The notes beneath the pieces are model-generated. The model did not search any database, was not told the origin of the DNA, and saw only the letters and a list, made by a program, of their open reading frames with translations. The position numbers and the translations under genes were made by a program. From positions 35,266,501 to 35,330,500 of the forward strand of contig CM053164.1 in the NCBI GenBank assembly GCA_028571685.1: a stretch of 64,000 bases of DNA, in the 5' to 3' direction. Shown one piece after another: positions 55,450 through 64,000 of the stretch (its first letter is position 1; every line of letters begins with the position of its first letter). Source of the DNA: Heterohyrax brucei. Taxonomy: Eukaryota > Chordata > Mammalia > Hyracoidea > Procaviidae.

Positions 55450-55945
55450 AGTGTTGTTGTCCTCCTGACTCGTGACAATTCCACGCATAACTGAGAGAAA
55501 CACTGCCCTATGCCGCACCATCTCCATGACTAGCTCTGGATTGGACCACTGTGATTCATAAAGTCTTCGTTGGCTGATTTTTGAAGATCACTAGGCCTTT
55601 CTTCCTAGTGTGTCTTAGTTTGGAAGCTCCTCTGAAACGTGTTCAGCATCACAGCAACATGGAAGCCTCACTGACAGCCTAGTGATAGCTGTGCATAAGG
55701 TGCGTTGGCTAAGAATTTAACCCAGGACTTCTACATAGAAATCCTGCTGCCATAGTGGTTAAATCCCACGGCTACTAACCAGGAGGTCAGCAGTTTGAAT
55801 TTGCTAGGAGCTCCTTGGAAACTCTATAGGGCAGTTCTGCTCTGTCCCCTAGGGTCGCTATGAGTCAGAATCACCTTGACAGCAGTGGGTTTGGTTTGGG
55901 TTTCTACATGAAAAATGAGAATTCTACCGTGATCACCAGTATGCC
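55450..55945 (-). repeat. Composite SINE: RTE ends plus tRNA-Gly-like head, split by an AfroSINE
   Basis: Reversed RTE-type 3' tail ('gttgttgtcctcctgactcg', 'ataactgagagaaacactgcc') joins RTE 5'-region sequence ('cttcctagtgtgtcttagtttggaagctcc', 'gttcagcatcacagcaacatgg'). The final part, read on the minus strand, resembles a tRNA-Gly gene: an A-box-like GGTGATCACGGTAGAATTCTC (complement of 55916-55938) and a B-box-like GGGTTAAATTC (complement of 55712-55722). An AfroSINE at 55741-55901 separates these two boxes. Confidence 0.7.
55741..55901 (+). repeat. AfroSINE (short variant) nested in the composite SINE
   Basis: A-box region 'tgccatagtggttaaatc', B-box region 'tcagcagtttgaattt', 'ggaaactctatagggcag', 'ctctgtcccctagggtcgctatgagtcagaatc' and a GGTTTGG end. 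It is flanked by TTCTACATAGAA (55729-55740) and TTCTACATGAAA (55902-55913), a 12-base target-site duplication with two differences. Confidence 0.95.
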
Positions 55946-57335
55946 TGTGAATCAGTGATCAATTCATATCTCAGGCCTTTAGGGAGATCATTCTTCCCGT
56001 ATCCCCCATCTATTAATATATTTGGCAAGTATTGCTTTAAGTTGAGCCCTCTGCCAAAGTTCCAGTGGTACCTAACAGGACGGAGGTCATGTGGCACTCA
56101 ATAAACTGATCCATTTCAGGAAAGAATATGTATTTACAGCAAATGCACCTTTTGCCATAAATGCATGCTTTGCTAACTGTGAGCCATAGAAACTATAGAA
56201 TCCATTCAAAAGTCATTCAATGAAGACAAGTTTGAGTCTTGTAATGCAGATGCAAAACGTACAAACCTCTGTTTTCTCCATTCCGGGATCCTAGTGTTCA
56301 GCACAAACACAGACACTCATTTTCCCTCTTTGTGCTGATGTCTGCTCAAGCTAAACTAGTTAGGCTCTGCCTGTGGACGAATATAGGACTGAAGGTGACG
56401 GGATCTAGCAAGTCAGCTTTATGAGCTGAAAGCACCCCTCACCCCTAGTCTAATGAGCACCTAGGGTTACTTTCTTTTCACACCCATCACTCTTTCACTG
56501 TAAGGTGTGTGTACGTCTGTCTGTCTATAGGTCTTTTGTCTGTCTCCCTCCCAGACTTGAAGAAATATCTTATAAAATTCTATCTTCTTTGCCCCTCATA
56601 GCTCTCAAAACAAGAAAAGACACACATGGTGTGCAACCTAAATCATGTTGAACAAAGAAATGAATGAAATAAAGTACTTTTGGCTTTATTCCCAGTTTTG
56701 GAAAAATAACTCCAAGCATATGTCCTCCAACATACTTGCTGAAATGTCTGCATGAGATTTGGATACTCTGTGCTGAGCCCACAGACCCTCATGTCTCTCT
56801 CTCTCAGTGCCAAACAGGAAGAAATCAGATGTCCTCACCAATCGCCTCCAGTGCTAGGAAACAAGGGGTATACTCTCCACAGATGTGCCAAATGACTCCC
56901 CGAAAGAGAAGAAAATTATCGAGGTAAATGCCTTTTTTTGAACAGCATCCTAACAAATTCAAAAATACTGTCATCCTACCCAGCATGTTTTTGGGCTATA
57001 GCAGGTAGCATACAGTGCACTTATCACTGACCATACACTTACACACAGAGCAACTCCAGGGCAGAGAAAGAACACTGATACACGTGCCATGCCAGTCCAA
57101 AGTCTCTGAGTCACAAAGACACTGGAAGAGCATGTCTGGCATATGTCCTATTAACCCTATTAATGAGAGCTGGGAAGTAATCCAGACAATTTTTGTGACT
57201 GTTTCAGAAAAATCTATTGCAAAGAAGATAGATCTATGGTCTGCTAGGCATTGAACTTTTCATCAGGTAGGGAAGCGTAGGGCATAAACTGCTAGCAATC
57301 AGTAGACCAAAGCCTGAGCAATAATCATAGGAATC
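55946..57335. other. Repeat-poor stretch, no gene seen
   Basis: No family is recognised. The part around 56090-56230 is AT-rich and complex ('aaatgcaccttttgccataaatgcatgctttgc') and could be regulatory; this is weak inference. Short CTGT runs lie near 56513-56550. Confidence 0.35.
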
Positions 57336-57359
57336 CCCTCTGAGCCCACTACCACCTTC

Positions 57360-57720
57360 TTTAAAAGAAAAAAGAATAATTTTGTTTCCAAATTTTTTGT
57401 CGTCGTCTCAAACAGAAACTCGGCACCTGTTAAGCAGTAACTCTCCTTCCTCCCTCCCCAAACCTGTGATAACCACTAATTTACTTTCTGTCTCTATGCA
57501 TTTACCTATTCTAAATATTTTATGAGCAGGATCATACAATATTTGTCTTTTTGTGCCTGGCTTATCTCACTCAGCATAATGTTTTCAGGATTCAGTCATG
57601 CTGTATTGTATTTCAAAACTTCATTTCTCTTAATGCCTGAATAATATTCCATTGTGTGTACACACTGCATTTCGGTTCCTACATTCATCGGTTGAAGGAC
57701 ATTTGGGTTGAGTAACACCT
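57360..57720 (-). repeat. L1M LINE, ORF2 end and 3' UTR start, reversed
   Basis: 'tttactttctgtctctatgcatttacctattctaaatatttt', 'atcatacaatatttgtctttttgtgcctggctt', 'actcagcataatgttttcagg' and 'aatattccattgtgtgtacaca' are reversed L1 blocks. The minus strand reads MEYYSGIKRNE, the L1 ORF2 phrase YYSxIKKNE. Confidence 0.85.
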
Positions 57721-58610
57721 TCTTTAAGTGACCATGAAGAGGAAGCATTTGGGAGCTCCAAGCACTCAGAGGTCCTGTGGGATGGCCATGACTTCCACGG
57801 ATCAGAGGTAAGAGAAAGAAATGAAGTAAAAGAAACACTTGGGCCAGTTAACCATCAGAAAGTCAGCCAGAAAACCAAGAAGTATTTTTTTTTTGACCCA
57901 CTCCACCAGTCCACCAAGTACACGTGATACGTTTAAACTTCACTGGCAAACACAGATTGAACTCAGGCTACGACTCTGCCACACAGCATGGCTTCATACC
58001 CAATATTGGACACCAACTCTCAGTCTTCAGTAAGTATTCTGTAGATACAGAATTGTCCACAGATACAGAATTGTGGAGTTATGAGCCAACGCCAGGCATT
58101 GGCAGCAGGCACACTCAGCATTGTGCATTGCCCTATATACCATTAACGATGAGTCTATGAAGCCAAGCCTACTACTGAGTAGACGCCGGATGACTGGTTA
58201 GTGGTGTGATTTAAAGAGAAAGGATGGATACAAAGTCGACTGTGGAGTGTGAAGTCTGTGAGAAGATACTAAACGTTCAACAGTAGCAGAACAGTCCAGT
58301 CAAGCTTGGTGTTTTTTACCACAAACCAAAGCAGGTTTCTCAGAAAACAGGTACGAAGGAATGAATTTTCCTGAAGCGAAATTACTAACTACAACCCATG
58401 GAGACCAGCTGTGCCTTGGGGAAAAAACAAACAAAGAAAAAAAAAAAGTTTTCAACAAGACTCTGGGAAAGCGGGAGACTTGGCATATAGGTCTTGGAAT
58501 TTGTAAAATGAACAAAATAAATGAAATGGGAGAGTTTCATCAAAACCACAATCAACCCAAAGCCACTCAGAGTAGACCAGGTGGAAGAATTAGAGTAACT
58601 AACAGAACCC
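57721..58610 (+). other. Unidentified stretch with coding-like segments in more than one frame
   Basis: I do not recognise this sequence. Several readable segments fall in changing frames: FKLHWQTQIELRLR near 57935, GFIPNIGHQLSVFSKYS near 57981-58033, ELWSYEPTPGIGSRHTQH near 58070-58125, and FPEAKLLTTTHGDQL near 58366-58410. The changes of frame and the lack of introns would suit an old processed pseudogene of an unknown gene. Without a match this remains a guess, and the segments may be chance. Confidence 0.2.
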
Positions 58611-58611
58611 G

Positions 58612-58962
58612 GCCTTAGTCACCTGGGCTGCTGCAACACGAATGCCACAGGCGGGTGGCTTTAAAGATCAGAATTTATTTTCTCACAGTTCAGGAAGCTG
58701 AACATCTGGATTTAGCATGTAATTGTAGGGGGAGGTCCTTCCTTGGCATCTGTCTCCACCCACCCCTGTCCTCCTCCATGTCCCTGGGTCTCTTCTATTT
58801 TTATAATGCAGGAGCAGTTCAGGGTAGGACCCCTTCTACTCTGGTATTACCTCATTAACATAACAAAAGAAAAATCCCTATTTCCAAAGAGGACTGTACT
58901 TATAAGACAAGAGTTAGGATTTCAACACATATCTTGGGAGGACACAATCCAACCCACAGCAA
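58612..58962 (-). mobile_element. MaLR-like solo LTR, reversed
   Basis: From 'ccttagtcacctgggctgctgcaacacgaatgcc' through 'aatttattttctcacagttcaggaagctg' to 'caacacatatcttgggaggacacaatccaaccc'. About 350 bases from one end to the other. A fossil LTR without internal sequence. Confidence 0.7.
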
Positions 58963-59945
58963 ACCCCCATGCAGGGCAGGATGTGTTTGTGTGGGTAGAT
59001 AGCCACATGTGTACAATGTCTATGTGCATGTGTGAATGGTGTCTGAGAAATACACGTAATCATAAACGTATTTTGCTAGAAATAGAATTCCATTCTTAAG
59101 TTCCGTGTGTTGCTTGCTTCCTTCCACCCCTGGAAACATTAAATACTCAAGTTTTGAGAAAACTGCACATAGTTTCTGGTTAGCAAGAAAGGTAGCAAAG
59201 ACGGGAACAGTGGGCCCAGAGCTTGAGATGCTCAGTTTCCACAATTTAAAGAAGTGTGAAGGGCATTTATCTTAAAAAATATTTGATTTTAAGGAGTATT
59301 TCTTAACTACTCAGGCACTGAACTTCCATCGGCTGGAGGATATTTTTGTGTGACAATGCCTCGTCGTTGTTTCCTGAAGTTGGCCCTGGATGTTTGGTTT
59401 TACACTTTACTTCTATCACTTCCGAAGTCTCTAGGTCTAAAAGTTGAATCCTCTCCCCAGAGGGTGACAGGACTCACGTGCAAAGAGCCTTCTTATTAAC
59501 ACTCTTCACTGGTCCTCCAAGCGTAAGTGATGTATTCTACTGGTTAGTACAGATTCAATTCAAGCTGTGGTCCCAACACACAGTTTTGACTAATGCTTGC
59601 TGAGTTCAGACTCAGAGCACAGGAAGAAGGGACAAAATGAATGTATCCTGAAGCAAATTTAAATACAATGTGTAGAAACCAGAGGTGTCCCGGAAAGAGA
59701 AAAAAAAAAACACAAGGAAGGAGAATGAGGAGATGGGACAGAGCCTCTGTCTTACAGAAAACTCACAGTGTCATTAGGGGGAAAAGACGCACTTATGAGA
59801 CCAAAATAGTTCAGTGCTGAGCATAATGTATAAATCAATGACTCTTTACCCCGGCTACCTAGTGAAACTACTGGAGAACTTTTAGAATGCACCGTTGCCT
59901 TAGTACCACCACAAGAGATTTGAATCCAGTTGTTCTAAGGTAGCT
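58963..59945. other. Unassigned stretch
   Basis: No gene or clear repeat is recognised. An A-run lies at about 59700-59710. Confidence 0.35.
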
Positions 59946-59947
59946 TG

Positions 59948-60099
59948 GCTGGCCAACAAATTGGATCCAACTCATAGCAACCCTGGAGGTCGGAGTAGAA
60001 CTGCCCCATAGAGTTTCCAAAGAGCACCCGGTGGATTTGAACCACCAGCCTTTTGGTTAGCAGACTTAGCACTTAACCCACCACACCACCAGGGTTTCC
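59948..60099 (-). repeat. AfroSINE (short variant), full length and well preserved
   Basis: Reversed tail 'aaattggatccaactcatagcaaccctgg', 'ggagtagaactgccccatagagtttcc', 'cggtggatttgaaccaccagccttttggttagcag' and head end 'ccaccacaccaccagggtttcc'. It is among the least diverged copies here. Confidence 0.95.
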
Positions 60100-60130
60100 A
60101 TACATACATGTATATGTGCATTTGTATATA

Positions 60131-60326
60131 TTGCTGCTGCTGTCAAGTCAATGTCAACTCACAGAGACCGTATAGACAGGAAGAAGACTGCACCACGAGG
60201 TTTCCAAGACCATGACCTTTACAGAAGCAGACTGCCACTTCTTTCCTCGATGGAGCAGCTAGTGAGTTCAAACTGCTGACTTTTTGGTTAGCCACACACT
60301 TAACCACTGTGTCACCAGTGCTCCTA
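60131..60326 (-). repeat. AfroSINE (long variant), full length
   Basis: Reversed tail 'ctgctgctgtcaagtcaatgtcaactcac', middle 'acagaagcagactgcc' and head 'gttcaaactgctgactttttggttagcc..cactgtgtcaccagtgctcc'. Confidence 0.9.
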
Positions 60327-60845
60327 CATATGTATAAATTATATACATATAGATATACACACATATCTAATTAATACTAATCATTTAAACCTAAAAGCAG
60401 TAGAAAACAGTGAATATAAAAGGTCTAGACTTTAGCCTTATTGAAGGAACTTGAATTACCAAATTATCTCATCTCAGGAAAAAAAAAAAAGATCCTTTAC
60501 TCTGTCTTTGGCCTTTTAGCATCACACTGTGTAATCAGCTGGCTTGTTAGGCTGTGTAACAAGGTAAAGAATATTAAACTATTTGTCTTGGCTTCTGTAC
60601 TTTCTTAGTGCTAGGGAAATCACAGAAAAGAGCCTGCCAATCATTTACTGCGCTCCTTGGATGAAGGAGTTTGATGGAGGCAACCGTCTCTAACTAAACA
60701 AGCTGACTGCAAAATTGGGACCCCCTGTGGCCTGGTGTTATTTCCTAGAGTGATCTCAGAGTTGAAGCTGCGGCAGCCTCACCCTGGGCACGTGCACAGA
60801 TTAATAAAGCTACCAGGCTCCCACCAGTCTTCCTATTCATGGCTA
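60327..60845. promoter_or_regulatory. Unassigned stretch, candidate conserved element at 60500-60700
   Basis: No repeat is recognised. The part 'gcatcacactgtgtaatcagctggcttgttagg..aagaatattaaactatttg' is complex and AT-rich with homeodomain-like cores. The regulatory role is a weak inference from texture. The minus-strand open frame at 60745-60999 runs into a SINE and is not a gene. Confidence 0.2.
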
Positions 60846-60846
60846 G

Positions 60847-61012
60847 CACCAGTTGCTGCCGATCAACACCAGCTATGCTCCCTAGGGTCTCCAGTGACTG
60901 GTTTTTCGTAAGAATCATGCCCGACCTTTCTTCTGAGATGCCTGTGAGTGGACTTAAATCTCTAACCTTTTCGTTAGAGCTGAGTGCTGTTTGCACCACC
61001 CACGGAGTCCTT
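60847..61012 (-). repeat. AfroSINE (long variant)
   Basis: 'accagttgctgccgatcaac' is a worn tail. It is followed by the middle 'aatcatgcccgacctttcttctgagatgcctgtgagtgg' and the head end 'gtttgcaccacccacggagtcc'. Confidence 0.8.
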
Positions 61013-62328
61013 CATTGCTTCTGAAGGGTGAAAACCCGTGCTGGAGCCACTGGTATCACAGGGCTTGTGCCAACAATCTCTCTGTTTTCCTATTCCAAAA
61101 ATGTCAACTGTTGGAGGTATTTGAGCTCCTATTTTCTGAAAAAGTTATAAACTGGGGAGTAAGAATGAACTCTGAATATATCACCTTAATTACTGATAAC
61201 AGCTAAACTGGGGGTCATGAGTATAATTCTGTTAGCCAAGTGCACTTGGATTAGGCAGGCTTATTCCCCAGGCCAAGCAGCACTGAATAGGTCCCAGCTT
61301 TCCACAGGGAAAGGGCTGCCCCGGTAAGAGCTTTGGGAGAAATTTCATTCTCCAAAGAGCAGCTGGTACCCAAAAGTAATAAAGTTAAGCCAAGTACACT
61401 TCATTATGTTTTCTCAACTTCACCAACCGATGAGTGAACTGGTTAGGCAGCAGGGAGAGACCAAAGCGTCATGACAATGGAGTTCCCTCCTCTTGGAAGG
61501 AAATACGGAGAAAAACCTTCCTCCTCACCAAAATCAGCTTGTGTAGGAAGGCTCCCTGGCCAGTAGTACAAATTCTTAGCAATGTCTGCTCAAGTGCGCT
61601 TGGTCCTCTCTGCTCTCCAGCCTCCGCAATTCTTTATGCTGCTCCAGCTGTAACCTAGTGTGTTAAACACTGGTGCCTTTGCACCAAACACAAATACACG
61701 TATATATAGCTGTGTTTCCAAAGATCTCTGCCATTCTGTAGACTGATATTACCTCCCATTTACAGGAAAGCACTGGTCTTCTAAGGGACCTCCTGGAATT
61801 CTTTCTCCCACGCTGTAATTCACACTGTATGCTATCACTGGACTAATTTTCTGAAAACACTACTCTTACCAAGCCACTCAAATTCTCTGAGTCTCCATTT
61901 CTTCATTGACAAAATTGATATGTTTATGTTTCCACCACTTGCCTACCTGACTTTGTTGCTGAAGGAAGAAGGCCATGAATGGAAAAATCCTTGTAAATTG
62001 AAAAGCATTTGTTTTTACGACTGGATTATCAATCCAGCTTGGGAACACTTATTGCTTCCTACTGTCCACCAGATCAAGTATATACTATTATTGAGCTTGG
62101 TGTTCAAGGCCTTTCAAGTCAGACACTTTCCAGTTCTCTCGCTTCCCTGCAGTCTTGGATCTCTTTTCCTCACCTGGTGATCCTTTTGAAAAACCTTCTC
62201 TGACTGCTTCTACCATCATCAACCTCCGTCTCATCTGAGCTCTTACAGGTTCTATCATCAGAATCAGCGATTGTCAATCCTGGCCAGAGAGCTTTTAAAT
62301 GATTTTATTACCTGCACCACACTCTTAC
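61013..62328. other. Old-repeat background, no gene seen
   Basis: A MIR-like scrap lies near 61860-61925 ('ctctgagtctccatttcttcattgacaaaa'). L2-like wording lies near 62080-62230 ('gtgttcaaggcctttcaagtcag', 'ccttctctgactgcttc'). No coding sequence is recognised. Confidence 0.4.
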
Positions 62329-62331
62329 TTG

Positions 62332-62534
62332 TTTTTCCAGTTGCTGTTGAGTCAGTTTGAACTCCTGATGATCCCATGTGTATCATGGTAGAACTATGTT
62401 CCATATGGTTTTCAAGGTCTGACTTTTTGGAAGTAGACCACCAGGGATTTCTTCTAATGCACCTCTGGGTAGATTCAACTTCCAACCTCTCAGTTAGCAG
62501 CCAATCTAGTTAACTGCATATCCAGAAACTCCTG
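62332..62534 (-). repeat. AfroSINE (long variant), full length
   Basis: Reversed tail 'gttgctgttgagtcagtttgaactcctgatg', 'ggtagaactatgttccatatggttttcaa', middle 'ggaagtagaccaccagggatttcttc', 'ctctgggtagattcaacttcc' and head end 'actgcatatccagaaactcct'. Confidence 0.9.
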
Positions 62535-62540
62535 CATGGG

Positions 62541-62564
62541 TTTATATATGTATACATATATATA

Positions 62565-62595
<31 letters not shown>

Positions 62596-62700
62596 GTATG
62601 TACATATATATATCTAGGGTCACCATGAGTTGAATCCGACTCAACAGCACTTGGCTGGCTTGGCATGCACACATATATATATATATATTTTGACACATAT
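62541..62700. repeat. Compound TA/TG microsatellite around an AfroSINE tail
   Basis: TA and TG runs at 62541-62612 and 62670-62690 surround a plus-strand SINE tail at 62613-62664 ('ctagggtcaccatgagttgaatccgactcaacagc'). The minus-strand open frames here are translated microsatellite. Confidence 0.85.
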
Positions 62701-63460
62701 ATACACGTATTTCTTTTTGGGGGGCCAAGCTTTTCACAACTTCTTGGACTAAGTTGATCTAGATCATCTAGAGTCTATAGCTACCCATTGGTACCAGGGA
62801 ACATGTCCTTTTTGCATTGGGTCAAAAACTTGTTGGCTGATCCTTGTTTTACCTAACACTCCAGAATCACTTTCTGCCCTGGGGAAAAAGTGAAATCAGT
62901 GGACATCTTCAATCTCCAAACAGTAAAGTGATTCAATGGGTAGAGAAAATAAAAATCAAAATTTTGTTCTTTTTTTTAACTACTTTTAATTTTAATATTT
63001 GTTTCAGTGATTTGCTTTCAATTAATCCAGTTACATTTTCAAGCCCCAAATTCATTAGCACTTTTCTATTGCATATCTAAATAAACTTGGTTGGGATTCA
63101 GATTGTCAGTTTACATGACTCCCTTGTTCCTCCTACAACTTAAGGCATGGAATAGAGGGGTGAAGTAGACAGAAGCTGAGTTTGGCTGCTCAGGAGATTT
63201 AATTTTTGGTGATAATAAGTGCTCACCGGAAGTGTGGTCCAGAAATGTAGCACAATAACAGAAGTGATTGTGCCCGTGAAAGAAAAGAGCATGAAGGGGG
63301 ATCTACTGTCTTGTTTCCTACTTCTCTAAAATAATAAGGCCCTAAAAACAGGACTTTCTTCCATAGCAAAAAAGGCAAGAAAGGGGCTATTCCTATGATT
63401 GGAATTCAAAGCCTTTACTATTACTGCTGTATTTAACATCCCTCTCGTGATCATTAAGGC
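62701..63460. other. Unassigned stretch
   Basis: No gene or repeat is recognised. Confidence 0.35.
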
Positions 63461-63461
63461 T

Positions 63462-64000
63462 GTGTGTCAACTTGGCTGGGCCGTGGTTCTCAGTGGTTTG
63501 TCAGTTACAACATAGTTTGACAATTGCATCAGGATGTAATCACCTCTATGATGAGATCTGATATAATGTCATCACTCCCGTTATAGCATCTGTTGTGAGT
63601 AGCCAATCAATTGAAAGGAAGTTATCTTGGAAGAGTAGCCTGCATCCAAAACAGGTGAACTCTGACGAGGCTCATGAGCTTTTGCTCACTCTGGATCCTG
63701 CAGCTGGTTCCTGTTCATCTGATCTCCAGTTCCTGAGACTTGACCTAGCAGTTTACTTGTTGTCTTGTCTGCTTATCTAGAGATTCATTAGTCTCTGCAG
63801 CCTGTGAGACAAAGCCTTGCTATCTGATCCGTTGATCTTGGGTTCAGCAGCCCCTGCCCCTACATGATTTGCGAGAAGCCTCCAGCCTGACTCACAGACT
63901 TGGGACTTCCCAACCTCTAAATAACTACATGAGCCATTTCCTTGATATAAATCTCTCTTTACATGTATTTATACACTCAGTTGGTTTTGCTTTTCTAGAT
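63462..64000 (+). mobile_element. Solo LTR (family B), cut by window end
   Basis: It starts 'tgtgtcaacttggctgggccgtgg', continues 'gtaatcacctctatgatgagatctgat', 'ctggatcctgcagctggttcctg', 'gcgagaagcctccagcctgactcacag' and reaches 'ttccttgatataaatctctct..atttatacactcagttggttttg'. This last block resembles the TATA/polyadenylation end of an LTR. A reversed relative lies at 52935-53387. No internal retroviral sequence is visible in the window. A fossil of uncertain family. Confidence 0.6.

Noticed and set aside
55700-55945. A functional tRNA-Gly gene
   Set aside because: The box regions are diverged, the element is interrupted by a SINE, and it is attached to RTE-derived sequence, so it is a SINE head and not a tRNA gene.
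60745-60999. 84-residue minus-strand frame resembling a small protein
   Set aside because: More than half is antisense or sense translation of an AfroSINE.
62490-62737. Tyrosine/isoleucine/histidine-rich frames on the minus strand
   Set aside because: They are translations of TA/TG microsatellites and a SINE.
1-64000. CRISPR array, operon, phage, riboswitch or other prokaryotic system
   Set aside because: The repeat content (AfroSINE, L1, L2, MIR, LTRs), low CG frequency and lack of dense coding mark this as mammalian nuclear DNA. No regularly spaced short repeats of CRISPR type occur.

Overview
The window looks like gene-poor nuclear DNA from an afrotherian mammal, most likely the elephant lineage (Paenungulata). 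The diagnosis rests on repeats. About thirty copies of a tRNA-headed SINE of the AfroSINE type are spread over both strands, together with about ten copies of its partner LINE, an RTE-clade element resembling the elephant RTE1 family. The two share the same 3' tail. Older pan-mammalian repeats (L2, L3/CR1, MIR, MER5A-like, L1M, MaLR LTRs) form the background. Family names come from memory of consensus sequences, not from a database search, and most repeat edges are good to about 10-20 bases.

I found no intact host gene and no convincing coding exon. The one host gene I can name is a broken processed copy of HMGN1 on the minus strand (about 6238-7540), which landed inside an AfroSINE. Two stretches (53867-54097 and about 57840-58600) have somewhat coherent reading frames that I cannot identify.

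Layout. 1-6 kb: SINE fragments, a 0.5-kb LTR, MIR, L2, an MLT1-type LTR and a possible conserved block near 5.3-5.75 kb. 6-8 kb: the SINE/HMGN1 nest, then L2. 8-18 kb: mostly old L2, L3 and LTR remnants, with one local duplication. 18.8-19.75 kb: an LTR complex with two opposed LTR control regions. 20.9-22.2 kb: two internally deleted RTE copies. 23.9-26.1 kb: SINE, two opposed mariner fragments, then RTE and SINE pieces. 27.8-29.7 kb: two RTE copies in tandem. 30-31 kb: one MaLR-like LTR inside another. 36.4-42.4 kb: the densest region, with an LTR, an L1 split by an RTE, a second L1 fragment and a 1.5-kb RTE carrying the reverse transcriptase motif. 43-51.4 kb: SINEs, L2, L1 and RTE. 52.5-53.45 kb: another nested LTR pair. 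55.4-55.95 kb: one SINE split by another, with a target-site duplication. 57.3-57.7 kb: L1 tail. 58.6-62.7 kb: LTR, SINEs and microsatellites. 63.46 kb to the end: an LTR running off the window.

These elements do not form a pathway. What the window records is one mobilisation partnership: the RTE supplied reverse transcription, and the SINE borrowed its tail and multiplied. I did not find a credible undescribed biological system. The best leads are the nested insertion histories, RTE deletion derivatives that keep both ends, the opposed LTR control regions, the mariner inverted pair and a few non-repetitive blocks that may be conserved regulatory DNA.
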